From assembly GCF_029894425.1 (NCBI RefSeq), contig NZ_JARXYJ010000001.1, positions 8,204,501-8,268,500 of the forward strand: a stretch of DNA of 64,000 nucleotides, read 5' to 3'. Within the stretch, counting starts at the first letter, position 1, and each line of letters opens with the position of its first letter. A program made the translations under genes and the position numbers. The stretch comes from Streptomyces sp. SAI-127 (GTDB lineage Bacteria > Actinomycetota > Actinomycetes > Streptomycetales > Streptomycetaceae). A model generated the notes under the pieces. The model saw nothing but the letters and a program-made list of their open reading frames with translations, was not told the DNA's origin and made no database searches. This document shows positions 44,677 through 51,807 of the stretch, piece after piece.

Positions 44677-45270
44677 GTGCCCAGGACGACGGACGGAGAC
44701 GGTACGCCCGTCCCGCAGCGGCTGCTGGCCGCCGCCACCCGGCTCTTCGCGGAGCAGGGCTACGACCGCACCTCCGTGCAGGAGATCGTCGAGGCGGCCG
44801 GCGTCACCAAGGGGGCGCTGTACCACTACTTCGGCTCCAAGGACGACCTCCTGCACGAGGTGTACGCGCGCGTGCTGCGCGTCCAGCAGGAACGCCTGGA
44901 CGCGCTCGCCAACGCCGACGAGCCGATCGAGAAGCGGCTGCGGGCGGCAGCCGCCGACGTCGTCGTCACCACGATCGAGAACCTCGACGACGCGATGATC
45001 TTCTTCCGCTCGATGCACCACCTGAGCCCCGAGAAGAACAAGCAGGTGCGCGCCGAGCGGCGGAAGTACCACGAACGCTTCCGCGCGCTCATCGAGGAGG
45101 GCCAGGAAGCGGGCGTCTTCTCGAAGGCGACCCCGGCCGATCTCGTCGTGGACTACCACTTCGGGTCCGTCCACCACCTGTCGACCTGGTACCGCCCGGA
45201 CGGCCCGATGGGCCCGCAGGAGGTCGCCGACCACCTGGCCGACCTCCTCCTGCGGTCCCTGCGCCCGTAG
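44677..45270 (+). CDS. TetR/AcrR family regulator of the acyl-CoA module
   Basis: 197 aa. HTH: RLLAAATRLFAEQGYDRTSV QEIVEAAGVTKGALYHYFGS KDDL. The C-terminal domain (RRKYHERFRALIEEGQEAGV) resembles regulators that sense acyl-CoA. GTG 44677 has AGGTGG upstream; an ATG at 44647 that overlaps the synthetase stop is an alternative. Last gene of the SDR-synthetase operon, so it is the best candidate to bind the CATACCGACCGGTCGGTATG sites at 42160 and 47571. Convergent with the acyl-CoA dehydrogenase gene, 8 bp apart. Confidence 0.92.
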   Translation: MPRTTDGDGTPVPQRLLAAATRLFAEQGYDRTSVQEIVEAAGVTKGALYHYFGSKDDLLHEVYARVLRVQQERLDALANADEPIEKRLRAAAADVVVTTIENLDDAMIFFRSMHHLSPEKNKQVRAERRKYHERFRALIEEGQEAGVFSKATPADLVVDYHFGSVHHLSTWYRPDGPMGPQEVADHLADLLLRSLRP

Positions 45271-45278
45271 AGCGCCTC

Positions 45279-46493
45279 CTAGAGGTATTTCTTCAGCTCC
45301 CGTCGCGCGAGCGAGCGCTGGTGCACCTCGTCCGGGCCGTCCGCGATCATCAGGGTGCGGGCGCCGGCGTACAGCTCGGCCAGCGGGAAGTCCTGGCTGA
45401 CTCCGCCCGCGCCGTGCAGCTGGATCGCCCGGTCGATGATGTCGACGACCGCGCGGGGCGTGGCGATCTTGATGGACTGGATCTCGGTGTGGGCGCCCCT
45501 GTTGCCGACCGTGTCCATCAGCCAGGCCGTCTTCAGGACCAGCAGGCGGAGCTGCTCGACGGTCACGCGCGCGTCGGCGATCCAGTTGTGGACCACGCCC
45601 TGCTGGGCCAGCGCCTTGCCGAAGGCGTCGCGGGAGACCGCGCGGCGGCACATCAGCTCGATCGCCCGCTCGGCCATGCCGATCAGCCGCATGCAGTGGT
45701 GGATCCGGCCGGGGCCGAGGCGGGCCTGGGCGATGGCGAAGCCGCCGCCCTCCTCGCCGATGAGGTTCGAGGCCGGCACGCGCGCGTGGTCGAAGATCAC
45801 CTCGGCGTGGCCGCCGTGGGAGTGGTCCTCGTAGCCGAAGACCTGCATCGCCCGCTTCACCGTGACGCCCGGTGTGTCCCGGGGGACCAGGATCATGGAC
45901 TGCTGGCGGCGGATGTCCTCGCCGTCCGGGTCCGTCTTGCCCATCACGATGAAGATCTTGCAGTCGGGGTTCATCGCCCCGGAGATGTACCACTTGCGGC
46001 CCGTGACGACGTACTCGTCGCCGTCCCGTTCGATGTGGGTGGTGATGTTCGTGGCATCGGAGGACGCGACCTCCGGCTCGGTCATCGCGAACGCCGAGCG
46101 GATCTCACCGGCCAGCAGCGGCTCCAGCCACTGCTTCTTCTGCTGCTCGTCGCCGAACTGCGAGAGCACCTCCATGTTGCCGGTGTCGGGCGCCGCGCAG
46201 TTCAGCGCGGTGGGCGCGAGCTGCGGGGAGCGGCCGGTGATCTCGGCGAGCGGGGCGTACTGGAGGTTGGTGAGGCCGGCGCCGTACTCGGCGTCGGGCA
46301 GGAAGAGGTTCCACAGGCCCTGCCCGCGCGCCTCCGCCTTGAGCTCCTCGACCACGGCCGGGGTGTCCCACGGCGATGCCAGCCGCTCGCGCTGCTCCTC
46401 GGCGACGGCCTCGGCGGGGTAGACGTACTCGTCCATGAAGGCGAGCAGCTTGGCGCGCAGCTCCTCGGTGCGTGCGTCGAACGCGAAGTCCAT
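45279..46493 (-). CDS. acyl-CoA dehydrogenase (ACAD10/11-like)
   Basis: 404 aa. FAD loop AMTEPEVASSDATNITT, GRKWYISGAMNPDCKIFIVM, GFAIAQARLGPGRIHHCMRL and the C-terminal IADGPDEVHQRSLARRELKK. This group is close to the ACAD10/11 C-terminal domain. In those proteins and in the Pseudomonas LvaA/LvaC pair, an APH-like kinase phosphorylates a 4-hydroxyacyl-CoA that the ACAD then processes. The kinase gene lies directly upstream here, 5 bp away, so they are co-transcribed. The usual simple alpha,beta dehydrogenation is an alternative role. Confidence 0.93.
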   Translation of the reverse strand: MDFAFDARTEELRAKLLAFMDEYVYPAEAVAEEQRERLASPWDTPAVVEELKAEARGQGLWNLFLPDAEYGAGLTNLQYAPLAEITGRSPQLAPTALNCAAPDTGNMEVLSQFGDEQQKKQWLEPLLAGEIRSAFAMTEPEVASSDATNITTHIERDGDEYVVTGRKWYISGAMNPDCKIFIVMGKTDPDGEDIRRQQSMILVPRDTPGVTVKRAMQVFGYEDHSHGGHAEVIFDHARVPASNLIGEEGGGFAIAQARLGPGRIHHCMRLIGMAERAIELMCRRAVSRDAFGKALAQQGVVHNWIADARVTVEQLRLLVLKTAWLMDTVGNRGAHTEIQSIKIATPRAVVDIIDRAIQLHGAGGVSQDFPLAELYAGARTLMIADGPDEVHQRSLARRELKKYL

Positions 46494-46498
46494 GCGGA

Positions 46499-47533
46499 TC
46501 AGCCTTCCTGGATGCCGTCTTGAAGCGTGGTCAGACCGTGCTGGATGAAGACCGGGACGAGGTCGCCGATGCGGTCGAAACCGCGGCCGACCGTCTGGCC
46601 CAGGGTGTAGCGGTAGTGGATGCCCTCCAGGATCACGGCGAGCTTGAACCAGGCGAACGCGGTGTACCAGGACACCGCGGAGACGTCCCGTCCGGAGCGC
46701 TCGGCGTACCGCGCGACCAGTTCGGCCGGATCCGGGTGGCCCGGGGCCTCGGCGGTCGTGGAGACGGGGGAGTCGGGCGCGCCCAGCGGCATGCTGTACA
46801 TGACCAGGAGGCCGAGGTCGGTGAGCGGGTCGCCGAGGGTCGACATCTCCCAGTCGAGGATCGCCCGGATCTCGTCGTCGTCGCCCATCAGGACGTTGTC
46901 GAGGCGGTAGTCGCCGTGGACGACCGTGGCCGCGGGGGACTGCGGGAGACGGCGGCCGAGGGTCGCGTGCAGCTCGTCGATGCCGGCCAGGTCGCGGTTG
47001 CGGGAGGCGTCCAGCTGCTTGCCCCAGCGGCGCAGCTGGCGGTCCAGGAAGCCCTCCGGGCGGCCGAAGTCCGCGAGGCCCACCTCGGCGGGGTCCACCG
47101 CGTGCAGCTCGACCAGGGTGTCGACGAGGGACAGCACGGCGTCGCGGGTGCGCTCGGGCCCGAGGGGGGCGAGCTGGTCGGCGGTGCGGTACGGGGTGCC
47201 CTCGACGAACTCCATGACGTAGAAGGGCGATCCGAGCACCTCCTCGTCCTCGCACAGCAGGACCGGCTTCGGCACCGGCACCTCCGTGGGGTGCAGGGCG
47301 CTGATGACCCGGTGTTCGCGCTTCATGTCGTGCGCGGTGGCCAGGACATGGCCCAGCGGGGGCCGTCGTACGACCCACTTCGACGTGCCGTCCGACACCG
47401 CGTAGGTGAGATTCGACCGTCCGCCCTCGATCAGCCGGCCGGTCAGGGGGCCGTGCACCAGGCCGGGCCGCTCACGGTCGAGCAGGCCGCGCAGCCGGTC
47501 GAGATCGAGTCCTGGTGGATGGTCGGGGCTCAT
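46499..47533 (-). CDS. phosphotransferase family protein (APH fold, ACAD10/11-like kinase)
   Basis: 344 aa aminoglycoside-phosphotransferase fold kinase. ATP-binding KWVVRRPPLGH, catalytic HGDYRLDNVL, and metal-binding ILDWEMSTLGDPLTDL (IDWE/D type). Encoded with an acyl-CoA dehydrogenase downstream, the arrangement of the fused mammalian ACAD10/11 and of bacterial LvaA/LvaC. It likely phosphorylates a hydroxyacyl-CoA rather than an aminoglycoside. The 20 bp operator lies 38 bp upstream. Confidence 0.92.
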   Translation of the reverse strand: MSPDHPPGLDLDRLRGLLDRERPGLVHGPLTGRLIEGGRSNLTYAVSDGTSKWVVRRPPLGHVLATAHDMKREHRVISALHPTEVPVPKPVLLCEDEEVLGSPFYVMEFVEGTPYRTADQLAPLGPERTRDAVLSLVDTLVELHAVDPAEVGLADFGRPEGFLDRQLRRWGKQLDASRNRDLAGIDELHATLGRRLPQSPAATVVHGDYRLDNVLMGDDDEIRAILDWEMSTLGDPLTDLGLLVMYSMPLGAPDSPVSTTAEAPGHPDPAELVARYAERSGRDVSAVSWYTAFAWFKLAVILEGIHYRYTLGQTVGRGFDRIGDLVPVFIQHGLTTLQDGIQEG

Positions 47534-47570
47534 CTGTGCTCCTTACGCGCGCGTGAACGGTCCCGACCAT

Positions 47571-47590
47571 CATGCCGACTGGTCGGTATG
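47571..47590. promoter_or_regulatory. 20 bp palindrome-like operator, copy 4 of 4
   Basis: CATGCCGACTGGTCGGTATG matches CATACCGACCGGTCGGTATG at 18 of 20 positions. It precedes the kinase/acyl-CoA dehydrogenase operon. Confidence 0.72.
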
Positions 47591-47631
47591 TCGTCCAGAG
47601 GGGGAGGGGAACGTGATCCGGACCACGATAG

Positions 47632-47671
47632 GCCGACAGCTCCCCGCGTGGTGCGTCGGGGAGCTGTCGGC
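47632..47671 (-). terminator. hairpin downstream of the His-rich protein gene
   Basis: Perfect 15 bp stem: GCCGACAGCTCCCCG at 47632-47646 pairs with 47657-47671 around a 10 nt loop. It begins 17 bp past the stop of the His-rich gene and also shields it from the kinase promoter region. Confidence 0.75.
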
Positions 47672-47688
47672 GGTGCTTTCCGGTCGGG

Positions 47689-47985
47689 TCAGTGGTCGTC
47701 CCAGTGGCCCTCGTGGGCGGCGTGCCGGTGGCCGTCGTGGACGTAGTCGACGTGGTCGCCGTGCAGGACGCTCTCGTGTCCGCAGTCCTGGCCGTGCCGG
47801 TGCTCGTGACCGTCGTGCGAGACATGTCCGCCGGGTTCGCACTCGTCCCAGTGGCCCTCGTGCTCGCGGTGCAGATGCCCGTCGTGCGCGTAATCGACGT
47901 GGTCCTCGTGCGGCACCTCGGTGTGTCCGCAGTCCGGTCCGTGGGTGTGCGCGTGCGAGGCGTGTTCATGGTGGAGGGTGGTCAT
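47689..47985 (-). CDS. small histidine-rich, probable metal-binding protein
   Basis: 98 aa, about one quarter His, with many Asp and Glu. Two related units repeat: DCGHTEVPHEDHVDYAHDGH and DCGHESVLHGDHVDYVHDGH, each followed by HEGHWD. Each unit has one Cys. No signal peptide or membrane helix, so it is probably a cytosolic zinc, nickel or copper buffer. ATG preceded by AAGGTGAG. A TATCCGGATA palindrome (about 48046-48055) lies roughly 60 bp upstream and could bind a metal-dependent repressor. Metal identity unknown. Confidence 0.82.
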   Translation of the reverse strand: MTTLHHEHASHAHTHGPDCGHTEVPHEDHVDYAHDGHLHREHEGHWDECEPGGHVSHDGHEHRHGQDCGHESVLHGDHVDYVHDGHRHAAHEGHWDDH

Positions 47986-48134
47986 GGTGCTCACCTTCGA
48001 AGCGACGGGCGATGACGTCGGACAGGCTGTCACGCGAAAGGTGCGTATCCGGATATTCGGGCCTGCGTGGCGTACGGGTACCCCGTAAGGCGGGGGTGGG
48101 CACGGCCGGGCCCGGGTGTGGGGCGCCGAGCCGC

Positions 48135-48458
48135 TCAGAACACCAGCGCCGCCCCGCACGCCGCCAGCGCCACCGTGCACAGGACCGCCGCCGTCGCGTG
48201 CCGCGGAGTGAGGGCCCTCGGGGTGTCCGACGACGTCAGGGTGCGGATGCGGTGGTGGGCGAGGTAGAGGAAGCCCAGCCAGAGGGCGCAGCACAGGGCG
48301 CAGGCGAGGAGTGTGCCGGGGGACGGGCCGCCGTGCAGGGCCGTCTTCACGGCGAGTACCGCGGAGACGGTGCCCGAGAGGGTGGTACGGCGCCAGGCGA
48401 GCCGGGTGCGTTCGGGCTGGAGCCCCGGGTCCCGCTCCGCGGCGGCGGCCTCGCTCAC
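48135..48458 (-). CDS. DUF202 family membrane protein (second of pair)
   Basis: 107 aa. An ERTRLAWRRTTL motif opens the domain, followed by three hydrophobic helices (VSAVLAVKTAL; LLACALCCALWLGFLYLA; ATAAVLCTVALAACGAALVF). The GTG start overlaps the upstream gene's TGA by 4 bp. Function unknown. The two DUF202 genes are probably expressed together and may form one complex. Confidence 0.85.
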   Translation of the reverse strand: MSEAAAAERDPGLQPERTRLAWRRTTLSGTVSAVLAVKTALHGGPSPGTLLACALCCALWLGFLYLAHHRIRTLTSSDTPRALTPRHATAAVLCTVALAACGAALVF

Positions 48459-48847
48459 CCCTCCCACCCGACGAGCACCACGACGACCATGGCCACGGCC
48501 ACCACCGCGACCACCAGGCTCAGCAGTGCCGGGAACCGGGACACCGGCAGATCCTCGCCCCGCCGCATCGCCCGCTCGCACCGCACCCAGTGATTGACCG
48601 CCCGCAACGAGCACAGCACGCCGGCCGCGAGCAGCACGAGTGCCAGGCCCACCCGCCAGCCCCAGCGCAGATCCGGCAGGAACTGGTCCACGGCGAAGCC
48701 GCCGCCGATCAGTGCGAGCGCGGTACGCAGCCAGGCCAGGAAGGTGCGTTCATTGGCCAGCGAGAACCGGTAGTCGGGGGTGCGGCCGTCCTGCCGGACC
48801 TCCTCGGGGGCGAACCAGACGCGGACGTTCCGTGCGAAATCGATCAC
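48455..48847 (-). CDS. YidH/DUF202 family membrane protein (first of pair)
   Basis: 130 aa. Typical N-terminus IDFARNVRVWFAPEEVRQDG, then RFSLANERTFLAWLRTALAL, the DUF202 hallmark, and three helices. GTG 48847 is taken as the start because the family begins near VIDFA; GTG 48853 would add two residues. No function is known for the family. Followed by the second DUF202 gene without a gap. Confidence 0.88.
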   Translation of the reverse strand: MIDFARNVRVWFAPEEVRQDGRTPDYRFSLANERTFLAWLRTALALIGGGFAVDQFLPDLRWGWRVGLALVLLAAGVLCSLRAVNHWVRCERAMRRGEDLPVSRFPALLSLVVAVVAVAMVVVVLVGWEG

Positions 48848-48896
48848 GCGCACGAGCCTATCCGCCGGGTTCCCGAACGACGTGGTGAGGGCCCGC

Positions 48897-49412
48897 TCAA
48901 CCCATCGACCGGTACGCCTTGAGCCGCTCGTGGGCGGCCAGCCCGTCCGGCACCCACTCCCAGTCCCGCAGGCGCAGCTCCACCTCGTCCTCCGGCAGGA
49001 AGTCGTGCCAGGCGACCTCCTCGGCCTGGGGGCTGACCGGGAGCTCGCAGCGGACCTCGTAGACCGCGGACCACCAGGTCCGGCCGGCCCCGTCGTCGTA
49101 CAGGAACTTGAAGAGGAACTCCGGGCGGGGCAGCCCGCTCACGCCGAGTTCCTCCTCGGCCTCGCGCAGGGCCGCGTCGTCGTAGGACTCGCCCGCGCCG
49201 ACCACGCCGCCGACGAACATGTCGTAGAGCGACGGGAAGACCAGTTTGGTCGGGGTGCGGCGGTGGACGAAGAGGCGGCCCTGGGCGTCCGTGGCCCGGA
49301 TGAAGACGCAGCGGTGGCGCAGCCCCTCGGCGTAGGCCTCGCCGCGGGGGGACTGGGCGACGACGTTGTCGTTCTCGTCGACGATGTCGAGGATCTCGTC
49401 AGCAGCGCTCAT
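48897..49412 (-). CDS. NUDIX hydrolase
   Basis: 171 aa. The Nudix box is GVVGAGESYDDAALREAEEELGV (the G-x5-E-x7-REAEEELG core, about residues 67-89). The region before it, LFVHRRTPTKLVFPSLYD, and the closing EVAWHDFLPEDEVELRL resemble the isopentenyl-diphosphate-isomerase-like and YfcD-like group. Substrate cannot be assigned. ATG preceded by GGGGGC. Follows the DMT gene after a hairpin. Confidence 0.93.
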   Translation of the reverse strand: MSAADEILDIVDENDNVVAQSPRGEAYAEGLRHRCVFIRATDAQGRLFVHRRTPTKLVFPSLYDMFVGGVVGAGESYDDAALREAEEELGVSGLPRPEFLFKFLYDDGAGRTWWSAVYEVRCELPVSPQAEEVAWHDFLPEDEVELRLRDWEWVPDGLAAHERLKAYRSMG

Positions 49413-49430
49413 GCCCCCATCCAAGCAGCA

Positions 49431-49459
49431 GCGCCCGGGCCGTCCGGCCCGGCGGGCGC
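49431..49459 (-). terminator. hairpin between DMT transporter and NUDIX genes
   Basis: GCGCCCGGGCC (49431-49441) pairs with GGCCCGGCGGGCGC (49446-49459) with a small bulge and a 4 nt loop. It lies 4 bp past the DMT stop and just before the NUDIX ribosome site, so it probably separates the two transcripts in part. Confidence 0.55.
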
Positions 49460-49462
49460 GGG

Positions 49463-50356
49463 TCAGCTCGGCTGGAGGTCGCGCGCGGGTTCCGGCCGGG
49501 CGGCCCCGCGCGGCATCGCCGGGTGCATCCCCAGCAGCACGATGCCCGCGACGACGGCCGCGAGCCCCAGCGCCTCCCAGGTCAGCGCGGCGGTGTCGGT
49601 GCGCAGTCGGTCTCCCAGGAAGCCCACCCCGCAGATGATCCCGGCGAGCGGCTGGGCCGCGGTCAGTGCGGGCAGTGACATCCGCAGGGGCGCGGTCTCG
49701 AACGCGCTCTGCACCAGGATCAGCCCGGTGACCCCCAGGGCCAGCACGGCGTACGGCTGCCAGGCGGTCAGCAGCTCGGCGAGGCCGCCCTCGGAGAAGC
49801 GCTGGCCGCTGACCCGGGTGAGGGCGTCCTGGACGCCGTACAGCAGACCGGCGGCCAGGGAGAGCAGGACCGGGCCCGAGCTGAGGCGGGAGCGTTTGGC
49901 GTAGGTCGTGAGCAGCAGGGCGAGGCCGATCATGGCGCCGATGATCAGCCAGTGGCGGAAGGGGTCGGTGACCGCCGTACCGCCGCTTGGCTCGCCCGCC
50001 ACGATGAACGCGGTCACCCCGCCCGCGAGCAGTGCGAGCCCCGCCCAGCCCTGGCGGCCCAGCGGCTGCTTCGTCTGCTTGCGGGAGAGGGCCAGGGCGA
50101 AGAGGAGGTTCGTGGCGAGGAGGGGTTCGACCAGGGAGACCTCGCCGTGGCCCAGCGCGATCGCGCCGAGGGCCATGCCGGCCACCATCAGGCCGATGCC
50201 GCCGAGCCAGCGCGGCACCTTCACCAGGTCGAGGAGGAGCCGGGGCGAGAGGAAGTCGCTCAGCGGGGCCTGACGGGCCGCGTTCTGCTGCAGCACAAAG
50301 CCGAAGCCCAGGCAGCAGGCAGCACTCACGGCGAGAATCAGAACCAGAACCGACAC
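49463..50356 (-). CDS. DMT family transporter
   Basis: 297 aa with nine or ten helices (VLVLILAVSAACCLGFGFVL at the N-terminus; GIGLMVAGMALGAIALGHGE; LIIGAMIGLALLLTTYA; TAAQPLAGIICGVGFLGDRL). The arrangement is that of the drug/metabolite transporter superfamily, close to the small EamA-like group. GTG start with GAGGTAC seven bases upstream. Substrate unknown. A long upstream region (50357-50827) separates it from the divergent hypothetical gene. Confidence 0.88.
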   Translation of the reverse strand: MSVLVLILAVSAACCLGFGFVLQQNAARQAPLSDFLSPRLLLDLVKVPRWLGGIGLMVAGMALGAIALGHGEVSLVEPLLATNLLFALALSRKQTKQPLGRQGWAGLALLAGGVTAFIVAGEPSGGTAVTDPFRHWLIIGAMIGLALLLTTYAKRSRLSSGPVLLSLAAGLLYGVQDALTRVSGQRFSEGGLAELLTAWQPYAVLALGVTGLILVQSAFETAPLRMSLPALTAAQPLAGIICGVGFLGDRLRTDTAALTWEALGLAAVVAGIVLLGMHPAMPRGAARPEPARDLQPS

Positions 50357-50827
50357 GCTGGGTACCTCGATCGTCCGGCCGGCGGCGGGGTGGTTGTCGC
50401 CGACTGTAGCGTCCCAGCGTCCGGCTTGCTCCTGGGAGTGCCCGTATCCGGGCTGTCGACTCGGCCGCCGAACTCTTCTCGGCGGCGGGGGTTCCTGCCA
50501 TGGTGCGGTGCGAGGAAGCGCGGCGCCATGGCGTACGCCACAGACGCGGGCCCTTGACCCGGTCCCACCAGCACCGCTTCGCCACAACTTCCTCTCAGGT
50601 ATGGAGAGTTGACGCGTGTAACGCGCCTTCGGCCCTTGACGCAAACCATTGGCGGGCGGTTGGCTGTCCGTGATCAGTCGATGGCGGTGCGAATCGGCCC
50701 GCCGACCTGCCCACATCGACGGTCGGCCTGCCCGCACCCGCCCAGGCGCCCCTTCCGCCCCACCCCCTTCGTCTCACCCTTCCGCCCCACCCGTCACGCG
50801 TCATGTTCCGTGAGGAAAACCCACACG
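50357..50827. other. 471 bp intergenic region without a gene
   Basis: I see no credible coding frame on either strand. It holds the divergent promoters, a short hairpin (GCCGCCGA at 50464-50471 pairing with TCGGCGGC at 50479-50486) and C-rich stretches near 50700-50800 with repeated CTTCCGCCCCACC. Confidence 0.55.
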
Positions 50828-51778
50828 GTGTCCCCGCCACCGCCATCCTTCGGCCGCAGTCGAAAACGCGCCGCCCAGGCCTTCGACGCGGCCCTCGACG
50901 ACGCCGAACTCATCGACGCGCGCGCCTCGTTGGCGCAGGGCAGGTGGCAGGCGGCGCGGGCGCTGCTTGCCCGGACGGGTGACGAGTGGGACCGGCGCGG
51001 CCACCGGATCACGGTTCTCGCGGCCGAGCCGTACAGCGACGCCTGGGCCAGGGACTGGCTGGTGGCCGAGCCGGACTCCGCGGACGCCGCTGTACTGCTC
51101 GCCCTCGCTCTGGTCCAGCGGGTGCGGCGGGGCAAGGGAAAGCCCGCCGAGGCCCGCGCGGCCTGCCGGGAAGCGGCCCGCCGCGCGCCCGCCGACCCCA
51201 CCCCCTGGCTCGGCCTGCTCCTGCTGGAGCGCGACCTCGGGGCGGCGGACGAGGTGGCCGACGTCTTCGGCGAGATCCGGCAGCGGCACGCCGACCACCA
51301 CCACGCCCACCATCTGATGGTCGCCCGGCTCGCCGAGCGCCGGGCCGACACGGGCCCCGACCCGCTGCACGAGGTCTACGACTTCGCGAACTGGGCCGCC
51401 GAGCAGGCCCCCGCCGACTCCCCGCTCGCGATCCTGCCGGTCATCGCGCACGCCGAGCGCTACCGGGCCCTGGCCGGCGCCGGGCATGAGCCGCGCGACC
51501 CCGCCGCCTCCGGCCACTGGACCGGACGCCGGGCCCGGCAGGTGATGAAGTCGGCCTTCGACTGGTGGCTGGAATGGGAGCACGAGGGCCACCCCCGCCG
51601 CCTGGTCGACCTCAACTTCCTCGCCCACGCGAAGGTCTGCGAGGGCCGCGGCGCCGAGGCCGCCGCCCTCTTCCACCGCATCGGCGAACGCCCCACCCCG
51701 GCCCCCTGGTCCTATCCGGACCACGAGCCGTACTCCGCCTTCCTTGCCGCCCGCGACAGCGCGCTCGGCACGGTGTAG
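50828..51778 (+). CDS. hypothetical helical-repeat protein
   Basis: 316 aa, no signal peptide or membrane helix. Alpha-helical, with TPR-like segments (ARASLAQGRWQAARALLARTG, AWARDWLVAEPDSADAAVLL, PWLGLLLLERDLGAADEVAD). I do not recognise the family. GTG 50828 has AGGAAAA ten bases upstream; an upstream in-frame GTG at 50810 lacks a site. A role in protein interaction is only a guess. Ends 29 bp before the APC permease gene, so the two may be co-transcribed. Confidence 0.7.
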   Translation: MSPPPPSFGRSRKRAAQAFDAALDDAELIDARASLAQGRWQAARALLARTGDEWDRRGHRITVLAAEPYSDAWARDWLVAEPDSADAAVLLALALVQRVRRGKGKPAEARAACREAARRAPADPTPWLGLLLLERDLGAADEVADVFGEIRQRHADHHHAHHLMVARLAERRADTGPDPLHEVYDFANWAAEQAPADSPLAILPVIAHAERYRALAGAGHEPRDPAASGHWTGRRARQVMKSAFDWWLEWEHEGHPRRLVDLNFLAHAKVCEGRGAEAAALFHRIGERPTPAPWSYPDHEPYSAFLAARDSALGTV

Positions 51779-51807
51779 CACCCCCGAACCCCAGAAGGAC
51801 GGTCCCC

